Assembly: GCA_035264765.1 (NCBI GenBank) | Contig: DATFPQ010000198.1 | Location: 1 to 7,067 of the forward strand | Length of the DNA stretch: 7,067 nt | Direction of reading: 5' to 3' | DNA from: DATFPQ01 sp035264765 | Lineage (GTDB): Bacteria > Actinomycetota > Actinomycetes > Actinomycetales > Angustibacteraceae | Shown: positions 1 to 5,891 of the stretch, in pieces | Numbering within the stretch: the stretch's first letter is position 1 | How the letters are laid out: the number at the start of each line of letters is the position of its first letter | Notes under the pieces: model-generated | What the model was told of the DNA's origin: nothing | Database searches by the model: none | What the model saw: only the letters and a program-made list of their open reading frames with translations | Translations under genes and position numbers: made by a program

Positions 1-1
1 G

Positions 2-655
2 CCCGACGGCTCGGGGATCGACGCGACCCGAGCGCTCCTGGCACGGCGGCCAGAGGTCCGGGTGCTGGTGATGACGATGTCGGACGACGACGAGGCCGTG
101 GTGGCCGCGATGCGGGCCGGCGCCCGGGGGTACGTCATCAAGGGCGCCAGCCGGGACGAGCTGCTGCACGCCGTGCGAACCGTCGCCGCGGGTGACGCCG
201 TCTTCAGCCCGACGGTCGCGGACCGGCTCGGCAGCTTCTTCGGCAGCCTGGCGGCCGTCCCCGGCCGGAAGTCGTTCCCGACGCTGACCGAGCGTGAGCG
301 GGAGGTCCTCGAGCTGCTCGCCCGCGGCTACGACAACCGTCGCATCGCGCGCGAGCTGTTCCTCTCCGACAAGACCGTCCGCAACCACGTGTCTAACGTC
401 CTGACCAAGCTCGACGTCGAGGACCGGGCTGAGGCGATGGCCCGCGCGCGCACGCCGGTCTTGGCGGGTGACGTCCGAGCCGTCGCTCAGCCCGGTAAGG
501 GCGGGCATGGCGCTCAGCCGGCGAGGCGGCGTATGGCCTCGGATCGGGCGGGGTTCTCTCCCCACGAGCCCGGCAGCCGCAGCAGTGCCTGCCGCAACGC
601 GCGGGCGGTGACCTCCGCGGTGAGGTCCGTGGTCGGCAGGCCAGGCAGGCCGTAG
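2..655 (+). CDS. NarL/FixJ-family DNA-binding response regulator, 5' partial, probably with an abnormal C-terminal extension
   Basis: This is a two-component response regulator that would bind DNA after phosphorylation by a partner histidine kinase. The start lies left of the window; the first full codon is at base 2 and reads PDGSGIDATR, the stretch that follows the phosphorylated Asp in NarL-type receivers, so that Asp is missing here. The switch Thr of the VLVMTM strand and the invariant Lys of GYVIKGAS (bases 140-142) are present. A linker leads to a LuxR-type helix-turn-helix at about 281-445 (LTEREREVLELLARG, then KTVRNHVSNVLTKL). Family members end soon after this domain. Here the frame continues for about 60 residues rich in Arg, Ala and Gly and overlaps the convergent gene by 142 bp. 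I read this as a frameshifted tail (see the site at 440-471). The family is certain; the true C-terminus and the target genes are not known. Confidence 0.88.
   Translation, partial: PDGSGIDATRALLARRPEVRVLVMTMSDDDEAVVAAMRAGARGYVIKGASRDELLHAVRTVAAGDAVFSPTVADRLGSFFGSLAAVPGRKSFPTLTEREREVLELLARGYDNRRIARELFLSDKTVRNHVSNVLTKLDVEDRAEAMARARTPVLAGDVRAVAQPGKGGHGAQPARRRMASDRAGFSPHEPGSRSSACRNARAVTSAVRSVVGRPGRP
440..471 (+). other. Probable CG-repeat slippage site and ancestral stop of the response regulator
   Basis: Bases 443-450 are four CG units inside the codons just after the LuxR helix-turn-helix. Reading through them as given yields ARARTPVLAGD and an open frame up to 655. With one CG unit fewer, the frame reads ARAHAGLGG and stops at the TGA at 469-471. 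That ending closely matches the usual NarL-family end (AREAGLG or similar, as I recall it), and it would leave 42 bp before the stop of the convergent gene instead of a 142-bp overlap. The two-base difference could be a real mutation, a phase-variable tract or a sequencing error. Confidence 0.6.
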
Positions 656-1398
656 AGCCGGCGCGCCCAGCGGGGCAGCAGCCCAGCTGCGGTGCCGACC
701 AGCAGGGCCCATGACGGCCGCGCCGGCGTCGTGAGCTGGACCCACATGGGCATCGGCGGTGCGAACCCCCGTACCGCGTTCCGGCGCGCCAGGCTCGTGA
801 CGTACAGCAGCGGCCTCACGTCAGCGAAGTAGTCCTGCAGCTGGCCCTCGTCCGACGGCACGGACGCCGGGTCGAGACCGACCAATCGGGCCGACTCACG
901 CATCTCGTCGACGTACCGGTCGCCTTCGCCCGCGGCCAGTCGCCCGCCGGAGCGTCGATACGTGGACAGGAAGGACTCCACCTCCGCGCAGTGCACCCAC
1001 AGCAACAGTTCTGGGTCGTCCACCCGGTAGGCCAGTCCGGTCTCGGGCTCGATGCCGGGACGCAGCCGCGCGTGCAGCGTCCTCAGCGAAGCGCCGGCCG
1101 CCTCCGCCTGCTGCCGCGTGCCGTACGTCACGGTGCCGACCCAGGCACCGGTTCGCTGCAGCCGCCCCCAGGGGTCCTCGCGGTACCGCGTGTTCGCGTG
1201 GAACCCGGCCATCACGAGCGGGTGCACCGCCTGCAGCAGAAGCGCCCGGACTCCGGCGACCAGCATGGCCGGGTCGCCGTGCACCCGCCAGGTCACCGAG
1301 TCGGGCCCGAACAGGCCCTCCGCGTCCGACCGGGGTGTGGTGCTGGCGTCGAGAGCGGTCACGTCCCGACCGTGGCACCGGCCGGTCGCCGCGTCCAC
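514..1398 (-). CDS. MpaB/DUF2236 (oxygenase MpaB) family protein
   Basis: This 294-residue protein belongs to the DUF2236 family, which includes fungal MpaB and is related to latex-clearing protein; characterised relatives are haem b oxygenases. The family core is clear. LFGPDSVTWRVHGDPAMLV lies at about 29-47 and RALLLQAVHPLVMAGFHAN at 51-69. DPWGRLQRTGAWVGTVTYG follows at 75-93, and DPELLLWVHCAEVESF at 128-143. His136 of WVHC is the likely axial haem ligand by family analogy. I see no signal peptide, so it is probably cytoplasmic or loosely membrane-associated. The chosen start is GTG at 1398, with GGGAG 10 bases upstream; a GTG at residue 13 is also possible because the conserved domain begins only at about residue 27. 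It is convergent with the response regulator. The 149-bp gap from the mannosyltransferase suggests it may have its own promoter. The substrate is unknown. Confidence 0.88.
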   Translation of the reverse strand: MDAATGRCHGRDVTALDASTTPRSDAEGLFGPDSVTWRVHGDPAMLVAGVRALLLQAVHPLVMAGFHANTRYREDPWGRLQRTGAWVGTVTYGTRQQAEAAGASLRTLHARLRPGIEPETGLAYRVDDPELLLWVHCAEVESFLSTYRRSGGRLAAGEGDRYVDEMRESARLVGLDPASVPSDEGQLQDYFADVRPLLYVTSLARRNAVRGFAPPMPMWVQLTTPARPSWALLVGTAAGLLPRWARRLYGLPGLPTTDLTAEVTARALRQALLRLPGSWGENPARSEAIRRLAG

Positions 1399-1419
1399 CC
1401 TTGCAACGCTCCCGTCGCG

Positions 1420-1473
1420 TCAGGGCTCGAACCGGTAGCCGACGCCGGGCTCGGTGAGCAGGTGCCGGGGATG
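1420..1473 (-). pseudogene. Stranded C-terminal fragment of a KdpE-like (OmpR-family) response regulator
   Basis: On the minus strand, 1473 down to 1420 reads HPRHLLTEPGVGYRFEP followed by TGA. This is the C-terminal wing of KdpE-type winged-helix regulators, which typically end in a form of PRHLITEPGVGYRF. About 17 residues plus the natural stop are present; the rest of the regulator is missing. No start codon or ribosome site makes this a gene of its own. Just upstream, in a different frame (1511-1476), the same strand reads GRSGTGVGLGVD, which resembles the G2 ATP-binding box of KdpD-type kinases (TTGVGLGLA). That hints that a deletion fused the end of kdpD to the end of kdpE. The KdpE match is strong despite its short length; the KdpD match is weaker because the DNA there is G-rich. 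Confidence 0.6.
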
Positions 1474-1547
1474 GGGTCCACCCCCAGCCCCACGCCGGTG
1501 CCGCTGCGGCCGTCGTGCCGCGCCAGCGAGGAAAAGGCGGACCGACG

Positions 1548-2753
1548 TCAGGCCACCCAGCGGTGGGTCGCAAACCACACCGTGAGCACGGTCATCGCCA
1601 CCGCGCTGGCGATCGGCAGCGGCCCGCGCAGCCAGCGCCAGCCGGGACGCTGGACCAGCTCGGCAATCAGCAGGTACGCCGGGAACCAGGTCAGCGTGTA
1701 CCGGGGCGCGGACACCAGCGTGGTGGAGCACACCAGCACCGCGACGTTCAGCCCCACGTACACCCCTTCGGCCCACCGCCGGAGCCGGGCCAGTACGAGG
1801 ACGAGCACCAGCCCGGCGACCACCGTCAGCAGGTCGGCCCACCGCGACGCCTGCAGGTGCAGGGACGCCGGCTCCTGCACGTGTCGCCACCCGGCCAGCA
1901 GTCCCTGCCAGGGCCAGGCCCCGTGCCGGTCCCAGCCCGCGACCTGCGCGTCCTGCCAGGCGGTGAGCGACCCGGTCCGCGCGGTCAGGTAGGCGAAGTA
2001 GCCGCCGGTGGCCAGAACCGGCAGGCCCAGCGCCAGGACGTCGGCGCGCGGCCGGCGCTCGCCGTCCGCCCACAGCTGACCGAGGTACAGGACGCCCAGT
2101 GCGACGGCGAGGAAGAGCCCGTTGACGCGCACCAGGGACGCCCCCGCGGCGACCGCGCCGGCGAGCCACCAACGCCGCCGGACGGAAGCGAGCCACGCGC
2201 CCAGCGACAACGCGAGGAACAGGGCCTCGCTGTAGACGGCGGTGAGGAACACCCCGAACGGCGCCACCGAGAGGTACAGCACGGCGGCGCGCGCCGTGCG
2301 CTCGTCACCGGAGAGCTGCAGGGCCAGCCGGTACAGCAGGACGGCCGCTACCGCACCGGCCGCGAGAGTCACCAGCACGCCTGCGGCCAGGGCGCTGCCT
2401 GCGGTGAAGGGCATGACCAGCCGGATCAGCGCCGGGTAACCGGGAAAGAACGCCTGGTCGCAGCAGGGCAGCCCGGGCGGCAGGTAGCCGCGCTCGGCGA
2501 TCCGGGTGAAGTGCCAGGTGTCCCAGCCGGCCAGCCGGTCGAACGGCCACGGCGCCGGGTGCAGCTCTCGTCCCTGCCTGGCCAGCAGCGGCGACACGGC
2601 GACCGCGAGGACCAGGACCAGCGCACGGCTGGCCAGCCAGGTCCGCAGCGCCGGGCCGGCCACCGTCCGCCGGACAGCGCGGAGACTTCTTCCCGCTGAC
2701 CGGGCAGAAGTCTCCGCGCTGGTGGCCGCCGCGACCGGCGAGCCGTCGGTCAC
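1548..2753 (-). CDS. PIG-V-like (Mannosyl_trans2) integral membrane mannosyltransferase
   Basis: This is a multi-pass membrane protein of 401 residues, related to the eukaryotic GPI mannosyltransferase PIG-V and its actinobacterial homologues. These are GT-C enzymes expected to use a polyprenyl-phosphate sugar donor outside the membrane. A hydrophobic segment at about 44-58 is followed by an extracytoplasmic loop with GWDTWHFTRIAERGY (76-90, the GT-C acidic residue being Asp78) and FFPGYP (102-107). PFGVFLTAVYSEALF (165-179) matches the PIG-V signature around Y-S/T-E. More hydrophobic segments follow to the C-terminus. The chosen start is GTG at 2753, which overlaps the dehydrogenase stop as GTGA, a layout typical of translational coupling. 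However, residues 11-27 are encoded by a long inverted repeat and look unconserved, so GTG at 2663 (residue 31), just before the first membrane segment, is a serious alternative. The acceptor is unknown. Confidence 0.85.
   Translation of the reverse strand: MTDGSPVAAATSAETSARSAGRSLRAVRRTVAGPALRTWLASRALVLVLAVAVSPLLARQGRELHPAPWPFDRLAGWDTWHFTRIAERGYLPPGLPCCDQAFFPGYPALIRLVMPFTAGSALAAGVLVTLAAGAVAAVLLYRLALQLSGDERTARAAVLYLSVAPFGVFLTAVYSEALFLALSLGAWLASVRRRWWLAGAVAAGASLVRVNGLFLAVALGVLYLGQLWADGERRPRADVLALGLPVLATGGYFAYLTARTGSLTAWQDAQVAGWDRHGAWPWQGLLAGWRHVQEPASLHLQASRWADLLTVVAGLVLVLVLARLRRWAEGVYVGLNVAVLVCSTTLVSAPRYTLTWFPAYLLIAELVQRPGWRWLRGPLPIASAVAMTVLTVWFATHRWVA
2675..2721. repeat. 16-bp perfect inverted repeat (hairpin) at the 5' end of the mannosyltransferase
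   Basis: The left arm at 2675-2690 (CAGCGCGGAGACTTCT) and the right arm at 2706-2721 (AGAAGTCTCCGCGCTG) are exact reverse complements. After one mismatch (2691 with 2705), four more pairs form (2692-2695 with 2701-2704), leaving a 5-base loop. The structure lies 29-75 bases past the dehydrogenase stop and just before an alternative GTG start of the mannosyltransferase. It has no T-run. It could be an intergenic terminator or attenuator if the mannosyltransferase starts at 2663, or an inserted palindromic repeat unit (REP-like) tolerated in a non-conserved N-terminus. Confidence 0.9.
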
Positions 2754-3799
2754 GGCCGGAGCAGGCTCTTGATCGCCGTCCGCTCGTCCATCGCCCGGTA
2801 CGCGTCCGGAACCTCGTCGAGCGGGAAGGTCGCGTCGAAGACCCGGCCAGGGTCGATCTCGCCGGACAGCACGTCGTCCAGCAGCTCGGGGATGTAGGCA
2901 CGCACCGGCGCCACGCCGCCGCCCACCGACACGTTCGTCGAGAACAGCTGGCCGACCGGCAGCTCCGGGCCGCCCGCCGGCACACCGACGTACCCGACCC
3001 GCCCGCCGGGCCGCGTGGAGGCGAGCGCCTGGGCCATCGACTCCTTGGTGCCTACGCACTCCAGCGCGGCGTCGGCGCCGATGCCGCCGAGCAGCTCGGT
3101 GACCCGGGCGACTCCCTCGTCCCCGCGCTCGGCGACGACGTCGGTGGCGCCGAACTGGCGGGCCAGCGCCTGTCGGTCGGCGTGCCGCGACATCGCGATG
3201 ACGCGCTCGGCGCCGAGCCGCTTCGCAGCCAGGACTGCGCAGAGTCCCACCGCGCCGTCACCGACCACGACGACCGTGCTGCCCTTGCCGACGCCCGCCG
3301 ACACGGCGGCGTGGTGACCGGTGCCCATGACGTCGGACAGGGTCAGCAGCGAGGGGATCAGTGACGCGTCCGGCACGTCCGGCGTCGCCACCAGGCTGCC
3401 GTCGGCCAGTGCCACCCGCACGTACTCGCCCTGGCCGCCGTCCACCAGGATGCCCTCGGAGTCCTCGCTGCCGAACCAGGCGCCCCGCTCGCACGACGTC
3501 TGGACGCCGTTGCGGCAGTGCGCGCAGGTCCCGTCGCTCAGCGCGAACGGCGAGATGACGAAGTCCCCTGGCTTCACGGTCCGGACGTCGGAGCCGACCT
3601 CCTCGACGACGCCGACGAGCTCGTGCCCGATCCGCTGCGGCGAGGTCGTGGGCCGCACTCCGCGGTAGGGCCATAGGTCCGAGCCGCAGACGCAGGCGGC
3701 GACGACCCGGACCAGGGCGTCGCTGGGGAGCTGCACGGTGGGGTCGGGCACCTCTTCGAGCCGGACGTCGCGGGTGCCGTGGATGACGGTTGCCTTCAC
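2750..3799 (-). CDS. Zinc-dependent medium-chain alcohol dehydrogenase
   Basis: This 349-residue cytoplasmic enzyme belongs to the zinc MDR superfamily and would oxidise an alcohol, or reduce a carbonyl, with NAD(P). The GroES-like domain carries the catalytic zinc ligands Cys38 (CVCGSDLW), His59 and Glu60 (GHE), with Asp156 (LSDVMGTGHHA) as the likely further ligand, as in Thermoanaerobacter ADH. The structural-zinc lobe reads DGTCAHCRNGVQTSC: Cys92, Cys95 and Cys103 are present, and the usual first Cys is Asp89. The Rossmann fold begins at GDGAVG (180-185), and SRHADR after the second strand hints at NADP but does not prove it. Length is normal. The start is GTG at 3799, 4 bp after the scoB stop, with a weak GGCAGG upstream; the stop overlaps the next gene's GTG by 4 bp. 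It is co-transcribed by layout with scoAB. The substrate is unknown. Confidence 0.93.
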   Translation of the reverse strand: MKATVIHGTRDVRLEEVPDPTVQLPSDALVRVVAACVCGSDLWPYRGVRPTTSPQRIGHELVGVVEEVGSDVRTVKPGDFVISPFALSDGTCAHCRNGVQTSCERGAWFGSEDSEGILVDGGQGEYVRVALADGSLVATPDVPDASLIPSLLTLSDVMGTGHHAAVSAGVGKGSTVVVVGDGAVGLCAVLAAKRLGAERVIAMSRHADRQALARQFGATDVVAERGDEGVARVTELLGGIGADAALECVGTKESMAQALASTRPGGRVGYVGVPAGGPELPVGQLFSTNVSVGGGVAPVRAYIPELLDDVLSGEIDPGRVFDATFPLDEVPDAYRAMDERTAIKSLLRP

Positions 3800-3803
3800 G
3801 CGG

Positions 3804-4436
3804 TCAGCCTGCCACGACGGGTGCGCCGGTCGCCTCCTGGAGCTGGTCCAGGCTGACGCCGTCCGCCAGCTCGACGAGCCGGAAGCAGTCGCCGGCGACG
3901 TCCAGGACCGCCAGGTCGGTGACTACCCGGTCGACGACGCCCTTGCCGGTCAGAGGCAGGTCGCAGGCCCGGAGGAGCTTCGGGGAGCCGTCCTTGGCGA
4001 CGTGCTCCATCAGGACGACGACCTGCTTTGCCCCATGCACGAGGTCCATCGCGCCGCCCATCCCCTTGACCATCTTTCCGGGGATCATCCAGTTCGCGAT
4101 GTCGCCGCTCGTCGAGACCTGCATCGCGCCCAGCACCGCGACATCGATGTGGCCGCCGCGGATCATCCCGAAGGACAGGGCGGAGTCGAAGAACGAGGCA
4201 CCCTCCTGGACGGTGACGGTCTCCTTGCCGGCGTTGATCAGGTCGGGGTCGACGTCGTCCTCGAAGGGGTACGGGCCGACGCCGAGGATGCCATTCTCGG
4301 ACTGCAGCACGACGTGGACGCCGTCCGGGAGGTGGTTCGGGATGAGCGTGGGCAGGCCGATGCCGAGGTTCACGTAGGAGCCGTCCGCCAGCTCGCGGGC
4401 CGCTCGAGCGGCCATCTGCTCGCGGGTGAGCGCCAT
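3804..4436 (-). CDS. scoB: 3-oxoacid CoA-transferase subunit B (succinyl-CoA:3-ketoacid type)
   Basis: This 210-residue beta subunit of a heterodimeric family I CoA-transferase carries the catalytic Glu. With subunit A it would transfer CoA from succinyl-CoA to acetoacetate or a similar 3-oxoacid through a glutamyl-CoA thioester. YVNLGIGLPTLIPNHLP (21-37) is followed by SENGILGVGP, where Glu47 is the catalytic residue by analogy with SCOT. GGHIDVAVLGAMQVSTSGDIANW and the glycine-rich GKMVKGMGGAMDLV are also hallmarks of this subunit. Length is typical. ATG at 4436 lies 1 bp after the scoA stop (TGACATG), with a strong AAGGAGG inside the end of scoA. The closely related 3-oxoadipate CoA-transferase (PcaJ) cannot be fully excluded from sequence, but no other protocatechuate genes are nearby. 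Confidence 0.93.
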   Translation of the reverse strand: MALTREQMAARAARELADGSYVNLGIGLPTLIPNHLPDGVHVVLQSENGILGVGPYPFEDDVDPDLINAGKETVTVQEGASFFDSALSFGMIRGGHIDVAVLGAMQVSTSGDIANWMIPGKMVKGMGGAMDLVHGAKQVVVLMEHVAKDGSPKLLRACDLPLTGKGVVDRVVTDLAVLDVAGDCFRLVELADGVSLDQLQEATGAPVVAG

Positions 4437-4437
4437 G

Positions 4438-5247
4438 TCAGGCCTCCTTCGCCGTCGCGTCGGTGGTGACCGCGCTCATCGGCGGTGCTCCCTTGGGCCG
4501 CACCGTCCGCTTCTCGATCTGCTTGTCGGCGGCCTGCTCCGGCGTCAGGACGACGACCCGCTGGACGAAGACGCCAGGCAGGTGGACGTCGTCGGGGTCC
4601 AGCTGGCCCGGCTCGACCAGCCGCTCCACCTCGGCGATGGTCACGCGTCCGGCCATCGCCGCCATCGGGTTGAAGTTCCGGGTCGACTCGTGGAAGACCA
4701 GGTTCCCGTGCCGGTCGCCCACAGCAGCGCGCACCAGGGCGAAGTCGGTCGTGATCGACTCCTCCAGCACGCACTCCCGCCCGCCGAACGGGCGGACCTC
4801 CTTGGGTGGGGACGCCACGGCCACCGACCCGTCGGGCGCGTACCGCCAGGGCAGCCCGCCCTCGGCGATCTGGGTGCCGACGCCGGTCGGGGTGAAGAAC
4901 GCCGGGATCCCGGCGCCCCCTGCGCGCAGCTTCTCGGCCAGCGTGCCCTGCGGCGTCAGCTCGACCTCGAGCTCGCCGGACAGGTATTGGCGGGCGAACT
5001 CCTTGTTCTCGCCGACGTACGAGGCGGTGACCCGGGCGATCCGGTGGTCCGCGAGCAGCACCCCCAGGCCGGCGCCGTCCACCCCGCAGTTGTTGGAGAC
5101 CACCCGGAGGTCGGTGGCGCCCTGCTCGCGCAGCGCCTCGATCAGCACGTTGGGGATGCCGCACAGGCCGAACCCGCCGACGGCCAGGCTGGCGCCGTCC
5201 GTCACGTCCGACACGGCCTCCGCGGCCGAGCCCACGACCTTGTCCAC
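4438..5247 (-). CDS. scoA: 3-oxoacid CoA-transferase subunit A (succinyl-CoA:3-ketoacid type)
   Basis: This 269-residue alpha subunit partners the ScoB encoded immediately downstream. The family I signature GGFGLCGIP is at 24-32, followed by LRVVSNNCGVDGAGLGVLL and YVGENKEFARQYLSGELEVELTPQGTLAEKLRAGGAGIPAFFTPTGVGT in segments characteristic of ScoA, then the NLVFHEST and NFNPMAAMAG region. The C-terminus runs some 20 residues past the usual LTPEQAADKQIEKRTVRP ending; this tail is Ala/Thr/Pro-rich, and its last codons carry the scoB ribosome site. GTG at 5247 is the start, with GAGGAGG 5 bases upstream. It heads the tight run scoA-scoB-dehydrogenase-mannosyltransferase and lies 53 bp after the thioesterase stop, so it may be part of the same transcript or use a promoter in that gap. 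PcaI is the alternative family member. Confidence 0.93.
   Translation of the reverse strand: MDKVVGSAAEAVSDVTDGASLAVGGFGLCGIPNVLIEALREQGATDLRVVSNNCGVDGAGLGVLLADHRIARVTASYVGENKEFARQYLSGELEVELTPQGTLAEKLRAGGAGIPAFFTPTGVGTQIAEGGLPWRYAPDGSVAVASPPKEVRPFGGRECVLEESITTDFALVRAAVGDRHGNLVFHESTRNFNPMAAMAGRVTIAEVERLVEPGQLDPDDVHLPGVFVQRVVVLTPEQAADKQIEKRTVRPKGAPPMSAVTTDATAKEA
4443..4449 (-). promoter_or_regulatory. Strong ribosome binding site of scoB within the scoA coding end
   Basis: AAGGAGG on the minus strand lies 6 bases before the scoB ATG and inside the last scoA codons. The scoA start has the matching GAGGAGGCCTG context (5259-5249), so both subunits share the same 9-mer GGAGGCCTG before their starts. 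Strong, similar sites would favour balanced synthesis of the two subunits. Confidence 0.7.
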
Positions 5248-5252
5248 GCAGG

Positions 5253-5259
5253 CCTCCTC
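5253..5259 (-). promoter_or_regulatory. Ribosome binding site of scoA
   Basis: GAGGAGG on the minus strand, 5 bases before GTG at 5247. It supports this GTG as the start of scoA. Confidence 0.7.
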
Positions 5260-5300
5260 GTCCTCGAGTCGCTCGCGCCTATCGCGGAGCGCTCGGCAGC

Positions 5301-5714
5301 CTAACGCCGGGGGAGGTTCTGCAGCCGCACCTGCCCGCGGGCCACCAGCCGGTCCGCCTCGTCGCGCGTCTCGACCACCCAGACCTGCTGGCTCCGCCCT
5401 CGGTGCAACGGCGTGCCGGTCGACGTCAGCTCGCCCTCGCGCACCGCCCGGTAGAAGTCGGTCTGGTTCGAGACGCCGACGACCTGCCCCTGGTCGCCGA
5501 ACCAGGTCGCCGCGGCCAGGCTCGCCACGGTCTCGACGATCCAGGAGTGGATGCCGCCGTGCAGGATGCCGGCCGGCTGGTGCACCGACGGGTGGACGCT
5601 CCAGCGCACCCGGACGCCGTCGCCCGACATCTCCTCGACCACCAGGCCGATCGCCTCGCCGACGGCACCGAATGCCGTCGCGTCGGGGAAGGGGTGCGTC
5701 GGCTGCTCAGCCAT
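5301..5714 (-). CDS. PaaI/4-hydroxybenzoyl-CoA-type hotdog-fold thioesterase
   Basis: This 137-residue protein is a single hotdog domain that would hydrolyse an acyl-CoA thioester in the cytoplasm, probably as an oligomer. The signature HQPAGILHGGIHSWIVETVAS (from about 45) contains the HGG motif (52-54), where the helix N-terminus polarises the thioester carbonyl. Glu61 is in the position of the catalytic Glu of Arthrobacter-type 4-hydroxybenzoyl-CoA thioesterase. The later GVSNQTDFYRAVREGELTS segment is the usual strand pair of the family. Length is normal. ATG at 5714 has GGAGG 6 bases upstream (5725-5721), although the reading frame is open far beyond it. It is divergent from the thiolase and 53 bp upstream of scoA, so a role in turnover of acyl- or 3-oxoacyl-CoA in that pathway is likely. 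The substrate is not known. Confidence 0.9.
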   Translation of the reverse strand: MAEQPTHPFPDATAFGAVGEAIGLVVEEMSGDGVRVRWSVHPSVHQPAGILHGGIHSWIVETVASLAAATWFGDQGQVVGVSNQTDFYRAVREGELTSTGTPLHRGRSQQVWVVETRDEADRLVARGQVRLQNLPRR

Positions 5715-5770
5715 GCGAGACCTCCGGGACGTCGGGGGCCCGAGCATGCCAGGTGGCCCCGGTGGCGGTC

Positions 5771-5828
5771 CCTCTGGCACCTCTGGACGAACGCGCCGTG
5801 GGGCGGCGGTTCCCCGGGCACCTCTGGA
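5771..5828 (+). repeat. Short direct repeats (CCTCTGG, three copies) in the control region
   Basis: CCTCTGG occurs at 5771-5777, 5780-5786 and 5821-5827. The last two copies sit in a longer shared word, GGCACCTCTGGA (5776-5787 and 5817-5828), and the sequence after each is also similar (a GA pair, then GCGCC). The two long copies are 41 bp apart. They may be a duplicated remnant or repeated protein-binding sites. Confidence 0.6.
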
Positions 5829-5861
5829 GGAAGCGCCCTCGAACCCGTGGGACGCAGGGGC

Positions 5862-5877
5862 TACCGTCCAGTAGGTA
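5862..5877. promoter_or_regulatory. Operator-like imperfect palindrome upstream of the thiolase
   Basis: TACCGTCCAGTAGGTA is a 16-bp imperfect palindrome of the form TACCnnCnnGnnGGTA, ending 26 bases before the thiolase ATG. Its size and TACC/GGTA half-sites resemble operators of TetR-family repressors that control fatty-acid and acyl-CoA catabolism. A repressor bound here would block the thiolase promoter, and perhaps the divergent one. No regulator gene is present in the window to pair with it. Confidence 0.4.
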
Positions 5878-5891
5878 CGACCCCTCCAGTC

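Noticed and set aside
484..519. Direct repeat CGCTCAGCC (484-492 and 511-519) and a small GCCC/GGGC stem (490-502) between the convergent genes
   Set aside because: A 9-bp repeat and a 4-bp stem are expected by chance in this composition; no terminator is supported.
1526..1568. A weak stem (CCACC/GGTGG) at the end of the mannosyltransferase followed by TTTT on the minus strand
   Set aside because: The stem is only 5 bp, lies within the coding end, and is too far from the short T-run for a convincing terminator.
1515..2699. Long open frames on the plus strand opposite the mannosyltransferase, e.g. 1515-2699
   Set aside because: Composition is Arg/Gly/Pro/Gln-rich with no recognisable motif, and the opposite strand has a clear membrane protein; this is the usual high-GC shadow effect.
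2754..3059. N-terminal extension of the mannosyltransferase frame to 3059
   Set aside because: It lies inside the dehydrogenase gene in another frame and has no membrane or PIG-V character.
5270..5291. Imperfect CGCTC...GAGCG stem between the thioesterase and scoA
   Set aside because: Short, with a bulge and in GC-rich DNA; not enough to call a terminator or attenuator.
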